Shown here piece by piece: positions 8,371 to 17,669 of a DNA stretch of 64,000 nucleotides; position 1 is the stretch's first letter; each line of letters opens with the position of its first letter. A program made the translations under genes and the position numbers. The notes beneath the pieces are model-generated. The model was given only the letters and a program-made list of their open reading frames with translations. It was not told the origin of the DNA and searched no databases. Source of the stretch: DCFW01 sp963790715. Its GTDB lineage: Bacteria; Bacteroidota; Bacteroidia; Bacteroidales; Bacteroidaceae. The stretch is from contig CAWBPN010000002.1 of the NCBI GenBank assembly GCA_963790715.1, forward strand, positions 62,001 through 126,000, in the 5' to 3' direction.

Positions 8371-8919
8371 ATGAAAGAAGAGATATTAATTTCCGGTTTC
8401 GGTGGACAAGGAGTGCTTTCAATGGGCAAGATACTTGCTTATTCAGGATTGATGGAAGGAAAAGAGGTTACGTGGATGCCTGCTTATGGACCGGAGCAAC
8501 GCGGCGGAACGGCTAACGTTACCGTCATTGTTAGTGACGAAAAAATATCATCGCCAATTCTCAGTACTTATGATACCGCTATCATTCTCAATCAACCTTC
8601 TCTTGACAAATTTGAGAGCAAGGTTAAGAAAGGTGGAGTACTTATTTACGACGGATACGGTATTATTAATCCGCCTACACGTACCGACATAACGGTTTAT
8701 CGCATTGATGCAGTGGATGCTGCAAACGAAATGAATAATTCAAAAGTATTCAACATGCTTGTATTAGGAGGTCTGCTTAAGATTCGTCCTATAGTTACGA
8801 TAGATAGTGTGAAGAAAGGATTGATGAAGACTTTGCCTGAACGCCATCATAATCTTATACCGATGAATGAACAGGCAATAATGAAAGGAATGGAGATTAT
8901 CAAAAAAGTAGATAAATAA
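8371..8919 (+). CDS. korC: 2-oxoacid:ferredoxin oxidoreductase gamma subunit
   Basis: 182 residues matching the POR/KOR gamma domain: GFGGQGVLSMGKILAYSG at the N-terminus and MPAYGPEQRGGTANVTV after it. This subunit helps bind CoA and completes the four-gene complex. It ends 4 bp before pheS. Confidence 0.88.
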   Translation: MKEEILISGFGGQGVLSMGKILAYSGLMEGKEVTWMPAYGPEQRGGTANVTVIVSDEKISSPILSTYDTAIILNQPSLDKFESKVKKGGVLIYDGYGIINPPTRTDITVYRIDAVDAANEMNNSKVFNMLVLGGLLKIRPIVTIDSVKKGLMKTLPERHHNLIPMNEQAIMKGMEIIKKVDK

Positions 8920-8923
8920 TATA

Positions 8924-9949
8924 ATGGCTTTAATAGATAAGATTAATCAAATGCTTAAAGGTATTGACGATATACAAGCCGCCAATGCCGACAAATTGGA
9001 GGAACTGCGCATAGAATATCTCAGCAAGAAAGGGAAAATCAGTTCTCTGATGAATGAGTTTCGTGATGTACCTGCAGAGCAAAAACGTGAAATTGGTATG
9101 CGTATTAATGAGTTGAAGACAAAAGCTCAAGATAAGATTAATGCTTTGCGCGAGTCTTTTGAAGACAAATCAAAAGCTGATATCAGCTATGACCTTACCC
9201 GTACGGCTTATCCTGAACGCTTAGGTTCGCGCCATCCTCTTTCGATAGTAAAGAATGAAATTGTAGACATATTCAGCCGCCTTGGATTTAACATAGCCGA
9301 AGGACCTGAAATAGAAGACGATTGGCATCTGTTTTCGTCGTTGAACTTTCCACCGGACCATCCTGCGCGTGACATGCAGGATACTTTCTTCGTCGAAACC
9401 CATCCTGACATTTTGTTGCGCACGCATACTTCATCGGTACAAAGTCGCGTTATGGAGAATACGCAACCGCCGATCCGCATTATTTGTCCGGGACGCGTTT
9501 ATCGCAATGAGGCAATAAGCGCACGTGCACATTGTTTCTTCCATCAGGTTGAAGCGTTGTATGTTGACAAGAATGTATCTTTTACAGACTTGAAGCAAGT
9601 GCTGTTGCTATTCGCAAAAGAGATGTTCGGAAGTGATACAAAGATTCGTTTGCGCCCGTCATATTTTCCATTTACCGAACCTAGTGCCGAGATGGACATC
9701 AGTTGTAACATCTGCGGAGGTGAAGGTTGTGCTTTCTGCAAAGGAACAGGCTGGGTTGAAATACTCGGTTGCGGAATGGTTGACCCTGCAGTGCTTGATG
9801 CAAACGGTATCGACAGTAAGGTATATACCGGTTATGCTTTAGGTATGGGCATTGAACGTATTACGAATCTTAAATATCAAGTAAAGGATTTGCGTATGTT
9901 CTCTGAAAATGATGTACGGTTTCTTAAAGAATTTGAAGCTGCTAATTAA
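8924..9949 (+). CDS. pheS: Phenylalanine--tRNA ligase alpha subunit
   Basis: 341 residues, normal length. It has an N-terminal coiled-coil arm that contacts tRNA (about 1-90) and a class II synthetase catalytic core. Family motifs are clear: FNIAEGPEIEDDWHLFSSLN, FFVETHPDILLRTHTSS, FHQVEALYVDKNVSFTDLK, and the motif-3 region GYALGMGIERI. A CxxC...CxxC-like patch (CNICGGEGCAFCKGTGW) is within the usual insertion. The stop overlaps the start of the MFS gene by one base. Confidence 0.95.
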   Translation: MALIDKINQMLKGIDDIQAANADKLEELRIEYLSKKGKISSLMNEFRDVPAEQKREIGMRINELKTKAQDKINALRESFEDKSKADISYDLTRTAYPERLGSRHPLSIVKNEIVDIFSRLGFNIAEGPEIEDDWHLFSSLNFPPDHPARDMQDTFFVETHPDILLRTHTSSVQSRVMENTQPPIRIICPGRVYRNEAISARAHCFFHQVEALYVDKNVSFTDLKQVLLLFAKEMFGSDTKIRLRPSYFPFTEPSAEMDISCNICGGEGCAFCKGTGWVEILGCGMVDPAVLDANGIDSKVYTGYALGMGIERITNLKYQVKDLRMFSENDVRFLKEFEAAN

Positions 9950-11145
9950 TGGCTAAAGATAAATTACTGAGCAGGAATTTTGTTGCAATTTTAGCTTCGA
10001 ACTTCCTGCTTTTTTTTTCGTTTTACCTGATTCTACCAGTTTTGCCGTTCTACCTTGTAGAACAGTTTAAAGCAAGTGGCACTATGGTTGGTATAATACT
10101 GTCGTGTTATGCCGGGGCATCGTTGTGTATGCGTGGCTTTTCAGGATATTTGCTTGACACGTTTAGTCGCAAGCCGTTGTTTCTTTTGGGTTTCTTTATA
10201 TTCTCGTCCGTGTTTCTCGGATATATTTTAGCGGCAACAATAACCGTATTTTTGGTGTTGCGTATTGTCCATGGTCTATCATTTGCCGTAGTCAGTGTTG
10301 GAGGTAACACTATTGTCATTGATATTACTCCTTCGTCACGGCGTGGCGAAGCTATAGGTTATTACGGTTTAATGAATAATCTGGCTATGAGTTTCGGACC
10401 TATGACCGGTTTATTTCTGCATGCACATTACAGCTATCTAGTCATATTCATGGGATCATTGATTTCAAGTGCGCTGGGTATCATAGCCGCTTCGTTTGTG
10501 AATACGCCTTATAAACCACCTGTAAAACGTCCACCGTTATCGCTTGACCGTTTCTTCTTGAAAAATGGTATTCCGGCAGGTAGTGATTTGCTTTTGCTGT
10601 CTATTCCTTACGGCATTACAACTACTTATATAGCCCAGTATGCGCAACAAATAAATATCCATTTCAACACCGGGTATTTCTTTACGTTTATGGCTGTTGG
10701 GTTGGGTAGTTCGCGTTTCTTCTCAGGTAAGCAAGCCGATAGGGGACGCATTCCGCAAACCATAAAAGCCGGCATGTTCGGTGCAATACTGACATTTATC
10801 ATGTTGGCAAGTGCCAGAACATTGATGTTGCATAGCGAGGTGTGTGGTACTATAGTCTTTTTTGCTTCAGCTTTGTTGTTGGGGCTTTCGTTCGGAACAA
10901 TGTTTCCGGCTTTCAATACATTATTTGTGAATATGGCTCCTAATTCACAACGCGGTACAGCCACATCTACATATCTTACTTCGTGGGATGTCGGCATCGG
11001 TATCGGGTTATTATTAGGTGGCTATATCAGTCAGGTAGCAACGTTTGACTACGCTTATATCATTGGTACGGTACTCACCATTATATCCACAGTTTATTTT
11101 TATCTTCGTGTAACTCCGCATTTTCTGCGTCATAAATTAAGATAA
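9949..11145 (+). CDS. Major facilitator superfamily transporter
   Basis: 398 residues with about 12 membrane helices. The MFS motif between helices 2 and 3 is recognisable (GYLLDTFSRKPLFL), as is the motif in helix 4-5 (IDITPSSRRGEAIGYYG). This is the profile of drug/sugar efflux-type MFS proteins; the substrate is not predictable. The start codon shares the last base of the pheS stop (TAATG), so it is translationally coupled. It is followed 3 bp later by nth. A pheS-MFS-nth order is familiar in Bacteroidales (from memory). Confidence 0.85.
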   Translation: MAKDKLLSRNFVAILASNFLLFFSFYLILPVLPFYLVEQFKASGTMVGIILSCYAGASLCMRGFSGYLLDTFSRKPLFLLGFFIFSSVFLGYILAATITVFLVLRIVHGLSFAVVSVGGNTIVIDITPSSRRGEAIGYYGLMNNLAMSFGPMTGLFLHAHYSYLVIFMGSLISSALGIIAASFVNTPYKPPVKRPPLSLDRFFLKNGIPAGSDLLLLSIPYGITTTYIAQYAQQINIHFNTGYFFTFMAVGLGSSRFFSGKQADRGRIPQTIKAGMFGAILTFIMLASARTLMLHSEVCGTIVFFASALLLGLSFGTMFPAFNTLFVNMAPNSQRGTATSTYLTSWDVGIGIGLLLGGYISQVATFDYAYIIGTVLTIISTVYFYLRVTPHFLRHKLR

Positions 11146-11148
11146 CCA

Positions 11149-11793
11149 ATGACCGAAGCTGAAAGATATCGTCATGTTTTGGATTGGTTCGGCAAGAATA
11201 TGCCTGATGCACACACCGAGCTTCATTACAATAATCCTTATGAATTGCTGGTTGCTGTGATGTTGAGTGCGCAATGCACTGATAAGCGTGTGAATATGGT
11301 TACGCCTGCTTTTTATGCCGCTTATCCTAATGCTGAAATTTTGTCAAAAGCTACGTTTGATGATGTATTGAAGTACGTACACAGTGTGTCATATCCGAAC
11401 AGCAAAGCAAAGCATCTGATAGGTATGGCGCAACAACTGACGGAAAGATATGGCGGAGAAGTACCGTCTGAGCTTGATGAACTTATCTCATTGCCGGGAG
11501 TAGGAAGAAAAACCGCCAATGTGGTGCAAAGTGTTGTCTTTGGCAAAGCCACAATGGCGGTAGATACTCATGTATTTCGTGTGTCACATCGTATAGGTTT
11601 GGTGAGTGACAAATGTACAACCCCGCTTGCTGTAGAGAAAGAATTGACTAAACATATACCTGCTGGGCAAATCCCAATAGCCCATCATTGGTTCATTCTA
11701 CATGGACGTTATACATGTGTTGCACGTAATCCCAAATGCGATATATGCGGATTGGCTGAATATTGCTTATTTAGGAGTAAAGCCGGTAAATAG
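11149..11793 (+). CDS. nth: Endonuclease III (DNA glycosylase/AP lyase)
   Basis: 214 residues, standard length. The helix-hairpin-helix LPGVGRKTANVV contains the catalytic Lys, and the catalytic Asp is in AVDTHVFRVSHR. The C-terminal [4Fe-4S] cluster uses Cys190, Cys197, Cys200 and Cys206 (spacing 6-2-5, the canonical one). It removes oxidised pyrimidines in base-excision repair. Its last 27 bp overlap the convergent btuG gene on the opposite strand. Confidence 0.95.
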   Translation: MTEAERYRHVLDWFGKNMPDAHTELHYNNPYELLVAVMLSAQCTDKRVNMVTPAFYAAYPNAEILSKATFDDVLKYVHSVSYPNSKAKHLIGMAQQLTERYGGEVPSELDELISLPGVGRKTANVVQSVVFGKATMAVDTHVFRVSHRIGLVSDKCTTPLAVEKELTKHIPAGQIPIAHHWFILHGRYTCVARNPKCDICGLAEYCLFRSKAGK

Positions 11794-12888
11794 CATAGCA
11801 ACCGGACTTACGCCAGTAGCATATTTCCATTTTAGTACTCCTGCTTTTGAGAAGCAATAAATTTCTCCTGCATTGGTGTTATCGGTAGCGTCACCTATAA
11901 TTATATCATGTGTAATCGGATTAACTTTGATAACTGCCGGGAAAGTTAATGTAGTGCCGTCTGTAATAATTTGATTTGAAACCACAGCGTGTGTTTTAGT
12001 ATTGATTATATGGTAAGATTTTGTATATCCTTCCGTAGAATAAATGTAATAATTCGAACAGACGTAAATGCTATCTCCGCAACGAGACATTGAACCGCAT
12101 GCAACATTGATAGAATCAACGCCCTCTGTAGTAGGATTTAATACAAATATTTTAGAAGGATGAGTCGACGCGTAATTACCTAACGAAGAAATAAATATTT
12201 CTCCTTCATCGCTAATCAACATCTTGTTGGGATTTATTCCTACTTTAATGTTTTTCTCCAATTTGAATGTGCTTAAATCAATGACCGAAACGGTATTGTC
12301 ATAACCTAATTTTGAACGATAACCGCCGGAATTCGCAACATATAATTTATTGTTGTACACAGCCATTCCTTCCGGTTGATAACCTACCGAGCATGAGTCT
12401 GTAGTATAAGTAGCTGTATCTATACGTGCTACATAACCTTTGCGGGTAGTAACATCTAAAGCACCCGAGTAAGAGGTAACATATATTTTACCATTGTTAT
12501 AAGTTAAACTACGACAGTTCGGGATGGCAATTTCTTTTTGCAATGAAAGAGTGTAAGCATTATAAATTTTCACCTGATTGCTTGCATTTACAGCTATATA
12601 TAACTTACTGCCGTAAATCATCATATCGTTGCCTGTGGCACCAACATCGCTGACTTTGCCGAGAGAATACTGGTTAGTAGAGTAGTTATATGTGTCAAGT
12701 GATGAGTTTTGTGTACCCCATGTCCCTTGGTTTAAAACATATAAGCCTTTAATTCCACCTTGAAGTGAATAACCTGAATCCGGATCTGTTATAGGATTTT
12801 GAGTAATGTCATTGTCGCCACTCTCGCAAGAATACATTAATGGCAATGTTGCCGCTAATAATAAGAATAAATACTTTTTTAGTTTCAT
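11767..12888 (-). CDS. btuG: BtuG-like surface B12-binding lipoprotein (YncE/DUF5074 beta-propeller)
   Basis: 373 residues. A lipoprotein signal peptide ends at Cys21 (PLMYSC), followed by an acidic SGDND stretch like the surface-export signals of Bacteroidota lipoproteins. The rest is a repeated beta-propeller of the YncE type, with recurring blades such as KLYVANSGGY, KIYVTSYSG and EIFISSLGNY. In Bacteroides thetaiotaomicron, BtuG2 proteins of this architecture sit on the cell surface, bind cobalamin very tightly and hand it to BtuB. Here it directly follows a TonB receptor (4-bp overlap) under a cobalamin riboswitch, so the assignment is strong though based on context and fold, not on alignment. 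Confidence 0.8.
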   Translation of the reverse strand: MKLKKYLFLLLAATLPLMYSCESGDNDITQNPITDPDSGYSLQGGIKGLYVLNQGTWGTQNSSLDTYNYSTNQYSLGKVSDVGATGNDMMIYGSKLYIAVNASNQVKIYNAYTLSLQKEIAIPNCRSLTYNNGKIYVTSYSGALDVTTRKGYVARIDTATYTTDSCSVGYQPEGMAVYNNKLYVANSGGYRSKLGYDNTVSVIDLSTFKLEKNIKVGINPNKMLISDEGEIFISSLGNYASTHPSKIFVLNPTTEGVDSINVACGSMSRCGDSIYVCSNYYIYSTEGYTKSYHIINTKTHAVVSNQIITDGTTLTFPAVIKVNPITHDIIIGDATDNTNAGEIYCFSKAGVLKWKYATGVSPVAMLFTGFTPK

Positions 12889-14894
12889 AATTTTATGTTT
12901 AATATAATTTTGTAATTCCTTCCCGGCATAGGGTAACCGCTTACTACTTCATATCGACAGTTGAATATATTATTTACTTCTGCCGATAGTTTGGTGTCAA
13001 TATTATGCCATTTGATATTATGACTAAGTGAAAAGTCATGTGTACTCCAAGCATCAAGTCGGTTTACCTCTATGTTAGTGCTGGTGTCGTAGCGTTTGCC
13101 TGTGTATATAAAGCTGTAGCTGAAATCCCATAGACGATATGAACCGTTGAGTACAAACGATGCATTATTCCATGGAATATATGGTATTTGTCCACCGTAG
13201 TAAGGACTATCTCTATCCATACTCAGGTCTTTTGCACGTTCATGAGTATATGCCAATCTGGTACCGAATTGTAATTTATCTATTTGCCATGCTGTACTCA
13301 AGCCTATATCCATTCCGTTTATACGGGCTTTGCCGATATTCATCATCATCCAACGGAATTGGTTATCTGCAGGTACCGCCACAATTTTGTTGGTGACGTG
13401 GTTGTAGTAGCCGTCAGCTTGTAGCTCTATTCGGTATAATATGTTGTGCTGGAAGTTGTGTCCGTATGTAAATCCGCAATCGTATTGAGTAGTCTGTTCA
13501 GGTTTAAGCACCGAGTTACCTATTGACGTATAATAAAGGTCATTGAATGTAGGCATTCTGAATGATTGTTTGTAAAAAGCACGCAAACTCAAATCTCCGT
13601 TTTTTCGCGGTTGCCATGCAATGGTGAGAGTAGGGGTGAATTTGTTTTTATCGGGAGCTGCCGAACCGTTACTGTTTACCTTCTCGTGTATGTATGTGTA
13701 TAACAAACTTCCTTGCATCTTGATGTGATTTAGGTTGAGTGCAGTAGCAGCAGCAGTAAATATCGTCCACCTGCGAGGATCAACAAATTTATCCAAATCG
13801 GCATTTAACGTATTGCGTTGTGCATCCATTGATATATCGGCATTTATTGCATGCGATATTTTAAACAGATGCGCCGTAGAAAGGTAATATTCTTTTTGAT
13901 GGAAATGGTTGTCGGTGAGTGCTACCACAGTTACATCTTTCTTTGGATCCGACGAGTAATGCATATAATCGTATGCATATTTGGCATTGATTTGCATGTC
14001 GTACCAAGGCGCAATATGTTCTTTTAGCGAGCCTTGCAGAAAATAATTCACATCCCATTGCGTATCGGCATGTATGAAACGACCGGGATCATCACTAAGT
14101 ACTGCACCGGGGTAACCGCGACGTGAAGAATAAAAATAATTCTTTATGCGCCACTCACCGTGAGGCAAATTGCCGTTCAGTACGTGCTCAACTCGTATTG
14201 CACTAACTTCACCGTTACGACGGGTTGATGTGGTGTCTCTGTTGCCGGCATTTTTATATGTGAATTTATATCGTCCTGTGGTATATAAGTATTCAGCATT
14301 AAAAGAAGAATTAATTTTGTGTGTTATTCGTTGTTCCCATAAAAATGACGGATTGGCAACCCCGAATGAACCGGTTTTGAATGATGCTTTGACATTTGTG
14401 TTCGTACCGTTTTTGAATGAAGGATTGCGGGTTTGCAAATAAACAGAACTTGCACTGCTAAAGTCTTTTGCCGATTGAAATATATCCGACTTTTGCCCGT
14501 TGTATACCGATATCGATTCAATGTTATCAAGGGAGAAACGACCAAGGTCTATTACTCCGTTTTGAGCATTACCAAGTTCTATGCCATCATAAAATACACC
14601 TATATGTTCGCTGCCCATACCTCGAATATTTACTGTCTTCAGTCCGCCTATCCCTCCGTAATCTTTTATCTGTAATCCGGAAAAATAGCGTATGGCATCT
14701 GCTACTGAATGAGATGCCAATAACTGGAGTTCATCACCTTGCAAAGTCTGTACCGGAATAAGTTCGCTTGCAAGATAGTTGCCGCGTACCGTTATGTTCG
14801 CTATAGTATGTACATGTGTCGAGTCTACATGTTCGTAGGCCGTCAGCCGCGAGCATGCGCATATGACGCATAAAATAATAATAAGTCTCTTCAT
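12885..14894 (-). CDS. btuB: TonB-dependent vitamin B12 receptor BtuB
   Basis: 669 residues: signal peptide (1-19, ending LTAYE region), a Ton-box-like segment ITVRGNYL, a plug domain (VADAIRYFSGLQIKDYGGIG, then NIRGMGSEHIGVFYDGI) and a 22-strand-type barrel ending in an aromatic beta-strand (YKIILNIKL). The length is near that of BtuB receptors rather than SusC proteins. Control by the upstream cobalamin riboswitch and coupling to btuG identify the substrate as a corrinoid. Cofactor is taken up across the outer membrane with TonB energy. Confidence 0.88.
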   Translation of the reverse strand: MKRLIIILCVICACSRLTAYEHVDSTHVHTIANITVRGNYLASELIPVQTLQGDELQLLASHSVADAIRYFSGLQIKDYGGIGGLKTVNIRGMGSEHIGVFYDGIELGNAQNGVIDLGRFSLDNIESISVYNGQKSDIFQSAKDFSSASSVYLQTRNPSFKNGTNTNVKASFKTGSFGVANPSFLWEQRITHKINSSFNAEYLYTTGRYKFTYKNAGNRDTTSTRRNGEVSAIRVEHVLNGNLPHGEWRIKNYFYSSRRGYPGAVLSDDPGRFIHADTQWDVNYFLQGSLKEHIAPWYDMQINAKYAYDYMHYSSDPKKDVTVVALTDNHFHQKEYYLSTAHLFKISHAINADISMDAQRNTLNADLDKFVDPRRWTIFTAAATALNLNHIKMQGSLLYTYIHEKVNSNGSAAPDKNKFTPTLTIAWQPRKNGDLSLRAFYKQSFRMPTFNDLYYTSIGNSVLKPEQTTQYDCGFTYGHNFQHNILYRIELQADGYYNHVTNKIVAVPADNQFRWMMMNIGKARINGMDIGLSTAWQIDKLQFGTRLAYTHERAKDLSMDRDSPYYGGQIPYIPWNNASFVLNGSYRLWDFSYSFIYTGKRYDTSTNIEVNRLDAWSTHDFSLSHNIKWHNIDTKLSAEVNNIFNCRYEVVSGYPMPGRNYKIILNIKL

Positions 14895-14949
14895 TTAAAA
14901 AGCCTTTCGGAGCCTATTCCTCGTAGGTAATCCAAATTAATGTAACGCA

Positions 14950-15125
14950 CAGGCAGGTCTTCTGACTTGTTTCGCGGACAAACGCCTTTCCAAGGTTTAC
15001 ACCTCAGTGGCAATGAGTTCTTGTTCGCCCGTTTTCATTCGAAACTTACAGCAGCGGGACTGTTCGGGACTTCCACCCGGTTCCCTTTTCATCGTGCTCT
15101 TGCAAACGAAGAGCTTACGAACCTA
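14950..15125 (-). ncRNA. Cobalamin (AdoCbl) riboswitch upstream of btuB
   Basis: Read on the - strand, this region has the conserved riboswitch blocks in the correct order: GGTTCGTAAG.., GATGAAAAGGGAACC, GGTGGAAGTCCCGAACAG, CCCGCTGCTGTAAG, the GCCACTG box, GGAAAGGCG, and the B12 box AAGTCAGAAGACCTGCC (plus-strand positions about 14953-14968). It ends about 55 nt before the btuB start. When coenzyme B12 is abundant the RNA is expected to shut off btuB-btuG. Confidence 0.93.
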
Positions 15126-15133
15126 TACGTTGG

Positions 15134-15141
15134 CAAAAGTA
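15134..15141 (-). promoter_or_regulatory. -7 element of the btuB riboswitch transcript
   Basis: On the - strand TACTTTTG matches TAnnTTTG immediately upstream of the riboswitch 5' end. No clear -33 box was found. Confidence 0.5.
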
Positions 15142-15178
15142 CAAATAATATTTTGAAAAAAAGTAGTTATGATTAAAA

Positions 15179-16321
15179 TTAGTGAAAGATGTCGACACAA
15201 CGTTTTAGTAAATTTCTAGGCTTGATAATAGCCATAGCATGGAATTTGGTATCTTTTTTTATACTTGAAAGAGAAATGTATCCATCTATAATACGCCCTG
15301 AATTGTCGTAATGTAAAGGAGAACGTGCCGTCATCTTTTCGTTTTCAACTACCGGACTGATACCATTTTTAAAGTATTTGATATTGAAGAACCCTATAGA
15401 ATTATGTGAAACCGAGCGTTCGTAAAATATATGTGCAAGCACGCCCATATTCATTCGCAGGTTTATCTCAACACACGGATGAAGTTTATGCTTGCCGTCT
15501 TCTACACATATCATCATGTCTACACCTATATAATTGTCGTAGTTGCTACCCTTTAAAAGTGATGTAAGTTTATTGATTAATTGCTTTCTTACCGTTTGTA
15601 AAGTTTCGTATGGTATGTATTGAGTTATGAACGCCTCAATATCTTCATCGCTTGCAATAACATTGCCAAGATAGATGTGATAATCGGGGCTTGTTTTAAA
15701 TAACGAATAACATACAAATTCCACACCACTATTCGGTGAAGCTTTAAATTCCATGGCAAAGTCATATAGCTTGTTATATTGAGGTTCCACCATAACCGAA
15801 CCTTGCGTGCGCATCGTGTTGCGAATCCAGTTGTTTATAGGTTGTTCTTTATCTTTTTCGTATGTGTGCACACCGCGTCCGCTACTTGACCATGGAGCTT
15901 TTAAAACATATTTATTTGAGTCTTCGTCCAACAGTTTATGAATGTCGTTCTCCGATTTGTATTCCACCGCTTCACCTATACATTCCGTAATATTTGATAA
16001 CTTATTGAGTATCGAAGCCGCATTTCGTCTGTGTGAAAGCATGCGCCATTTTTCAACATCCTCAACACTTGGCAATTCGGTTACTCCTTCATCACTAAGT
16101 CTTTTCAGCAAGAACTTGCTCCATCCCCAAGGTCTTATGCGGTCGCCCTTCTTCAACACCATTCTCGGCGTATATATCATGGCATTATTTGCAGGCATTA
16201 TGAAACGTTGCATATCCGATAAATCGTGTGCCATTCGTATAATTGAGGCTGAAGGCTGATAATAACTCGTGTTTGCGGCTAAAGCTTCGTCATTTTCAGG
16301 GTTAAAAATATAATAGTCCAT
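15179..16321 (-). CDS. ATP-grasp fold protein of unknown substrate
   Basis: 380 residues, no signal peptide, cytoplasmic. ATP-grasp features are visible: the nucleotide-binding strand and glycine loop YVLKAPWSSSGRGVHTYE, and a C-terminal metal-binding segment HPCVEINLRMNMGVLAH where Glu and Asn would hold Mg. The N-terminus (MDYYIFNPENDEALAAN) marks a lineage common in Bacteroidota genomes but not characterised to my knowledge. ATP-grasp enzymes join a carboxylate to an amine or thiol through an acyl phosphate; the substrates here are unknown. It is divergently transcribed from the ATPase gene at 16449. Confidence 0.65.
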   Translation of the reverse strand: MDYYIFNPENDEALAANTSYYQPSASIIRMAHDLSDMQRFIMPANNAMIYTPRMVLKKGDRIRPWGWSKFLLKRLSDEGVTELPSVEDVEKWRMLSHRRNAASILNKLSNITECIGEAVEYKSENDIHKLLDEDSNKYVLKAPWSSSGRGVHTYEKDKEQPINNWIRNTMRTQGSVMVEPQYNKLYDFAMEFKASPNSGVEFVCYSLFKTSPDYHIYLGNVIASDEDIEAFITQYIPYETLQTVRKQLINKLTSLLKGSNYDNYIGVDMMICVEDGKHKLHPCVEINLRMNMGVLAHIFYERSVSHNSIGFFNIKYFKNGISPVVENEKMTARSPLHYDNSGRIIDGYISLSSIKKDTKFHAMAIIKPRNLLKRCVDIFH

Positions 16322-16378
16322 CTTTTGTGTTTTGGAGCGGTTGTTGAATATTGTTTGCTCACATTAAACGTTCGCGTG

Positions 16379-16386
16379 CAAAATTA
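16379..16386 (-). promoter_or_regulatory. -7 element for the ATP-grasp gene
   Basis: TAATTTTG on the - strand lies 58 nt upstream of the ATP-grasp start codon, in the divergent intergenic region. Confidence 0.4.
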
Positions 16387-16409
16387 AACAAAAAAATTGT
16401 AAGGTAGAC

Positions 16410-16440
16410 TTTGCAATTAAGATAATATCATATATCTTTG
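16410..16440 (+). promoter_or_regulatory. Promoter for the DUF4143-type ATPase gene
   Basis: TTTG at 16410-16413 and TATCTTTG at 16433-16440 with a 19-nt spacer are a textbook Bacteroidota promoter. Transcription should start near 16447, only a few bases before the first ATG (16449), which argues that the real start is the second ATG at 16464 or that the mRNA is leaderless. Confidence 0.65.
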
Positions 16441-16448
16441 TTGCCATA

Positions 16449-17642
16449 ATGAAGTTGGGATTGATGGAAGCTTTTTATAAGACACATTGTTATCTTGTCG
16501 AGCATACCAATGCTCCGGTGAGGCGTCGGTTGATGGACGAAATCGATTGGAATGACCGTCTTATAGGGATAAAAGGTACGCGTGGTATAGGTAAGACAAC
16601 CTTTCTGCTGCAATATGCCAAAGAAAAGTTCGGCACGGATAGAAGTTGTCTCTACATAAATATGAATAATTTCTATTTTGTGGGACATTCAATTGTCGAT
16701 TTTGCACGTGAATTCTATCGTCGGGGCGGTAAGGTGTTGCTGATTGACCAAGTGTTCAAGCATCCCGAATGGAGCAAGCAACTGAGGATGTGTTACGATA
16801 GTTATCCAGAACTTAAGATTGTGTTTACCGGTTCGTCAGTAATGAGGTTGAAAGACGAAAATCCTGAACTGAGGGATGTGGTTAAATCATATTCTTTGCG
16901 CGGATTTTCATTTCGCGAGTATATAAACTTGCAGACAGGACAAAATTTCAATTCTTACACACTTGATGAGATTATTAATAATCATCAGTCTATTGCCAAA
17001 GAAATACTTTCGGTTATCAATCCCAAGGATTATTTCGATAAATATTTGCATCATGGTTTCTATCCTTTTTTCCTTGAAAAACGTAACTTCTCGGAGAATC
17101 TGTTGAAGACCATGAACATGATGATGGAAGTTGACATTTTGTTGATTAAGCAAATAGAGTTGAAGTATTTGTGGAAAATAAAAAAGTTATTATATTTGTT
17201 GGCTTTGGATGAGCGTATGGCTCCGAACGTCAGTCAATTGGCAATAGATATTAATACCAGTCGTGCAACGGTGATGAACTATATAAAGTATTTGGCTGAT
17301 GCACGCCTTATTAATATGGTTTATCCCAAAGGAGAAGAGTTTCCTAAAAAACCGTCGCGTATATTGATGTACAACACTAATTTGATGTATTGCACATATC
17401 CGATTAACTTTGAAGTGCAAAACGTGATGGAGACATTTTTTATGAATGCGGTGCATGTACATAATCAAAAACTTTATAAAGGAGACAAGTATAGCACATT
17501 CTTCATAGATGATAGACGATTTAAAGTGTGCATTGACACATCTAAAATAAAAAATAATCCTGATGTTACGTATGCATCATCTTCTTGCGAGATAGGGCAT
17601 GATAATGTAATACCGTTGTGGTTATTCGGTTTTTTATATTGA
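16449..17642 (+). CDS. AAA_14/DUF4143-type ATP-binding protein
   Basis: 397 residues (392 if translation begins at 16464). N-terminal P-loop: Walker A GTRGIGKTT (43-51) and Walker B VLLID (96-100). The residue after Asp100 is Gln101 (LLIDQVFKHPEW), where this family normally has the catalytic Glu (LLIDEVHKYP). Sensor-like FTGSSVMRL and the SLRGFSFREYINL segment follow, then a winged-helix (NINTSRATVMNYIKYLADA) and a DUF4143-like C-terminus. This family is widespread in gut anaerobes, with unclear function. No toxin-antitoxin partner lies next to it. It is followed 27 bp later by the pyruvate:ferredoxin oxidoreductase gene. Confidence 0.8.
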   Translation: MKLGLMEAFYKTHCYLVEHTNAPVRRRLMDEIDWNDRLIGIKGTRGIGKTTFLLQYAKEKFGTDRSCLYINMNNFYFVGHSIVDFAREFYRRGGKVLLIDQVFKHPEWSKQLRMCYDSYPELKIVFTGSSVMRLKDENPELRDVVKSYSLRGFSFREYINLQTGQNFNSYTLDEIINNHQSIAKEILSVINPKDYFDKYLHHGFYPFFLEKRNFSENLLKTMNMMMEVDILLIKQIELKYLWKIKKLLYLLALDERMAPNVSQLAIDINTSRATVMNYIKYLADARLINMVYPKGEEFPKKPSRILMYNTNLMYCTYPINFEVQNVMETFFMNAVHVHNQKLYKGDKYSTFFIDDRRFKVCIDTSKIKNNPDVTYASSSCEIGHDNVIPLWLFGFLY

Positions 17643-17669
17643 AAAGATTTATTTAATAAGTGTTTAGTT

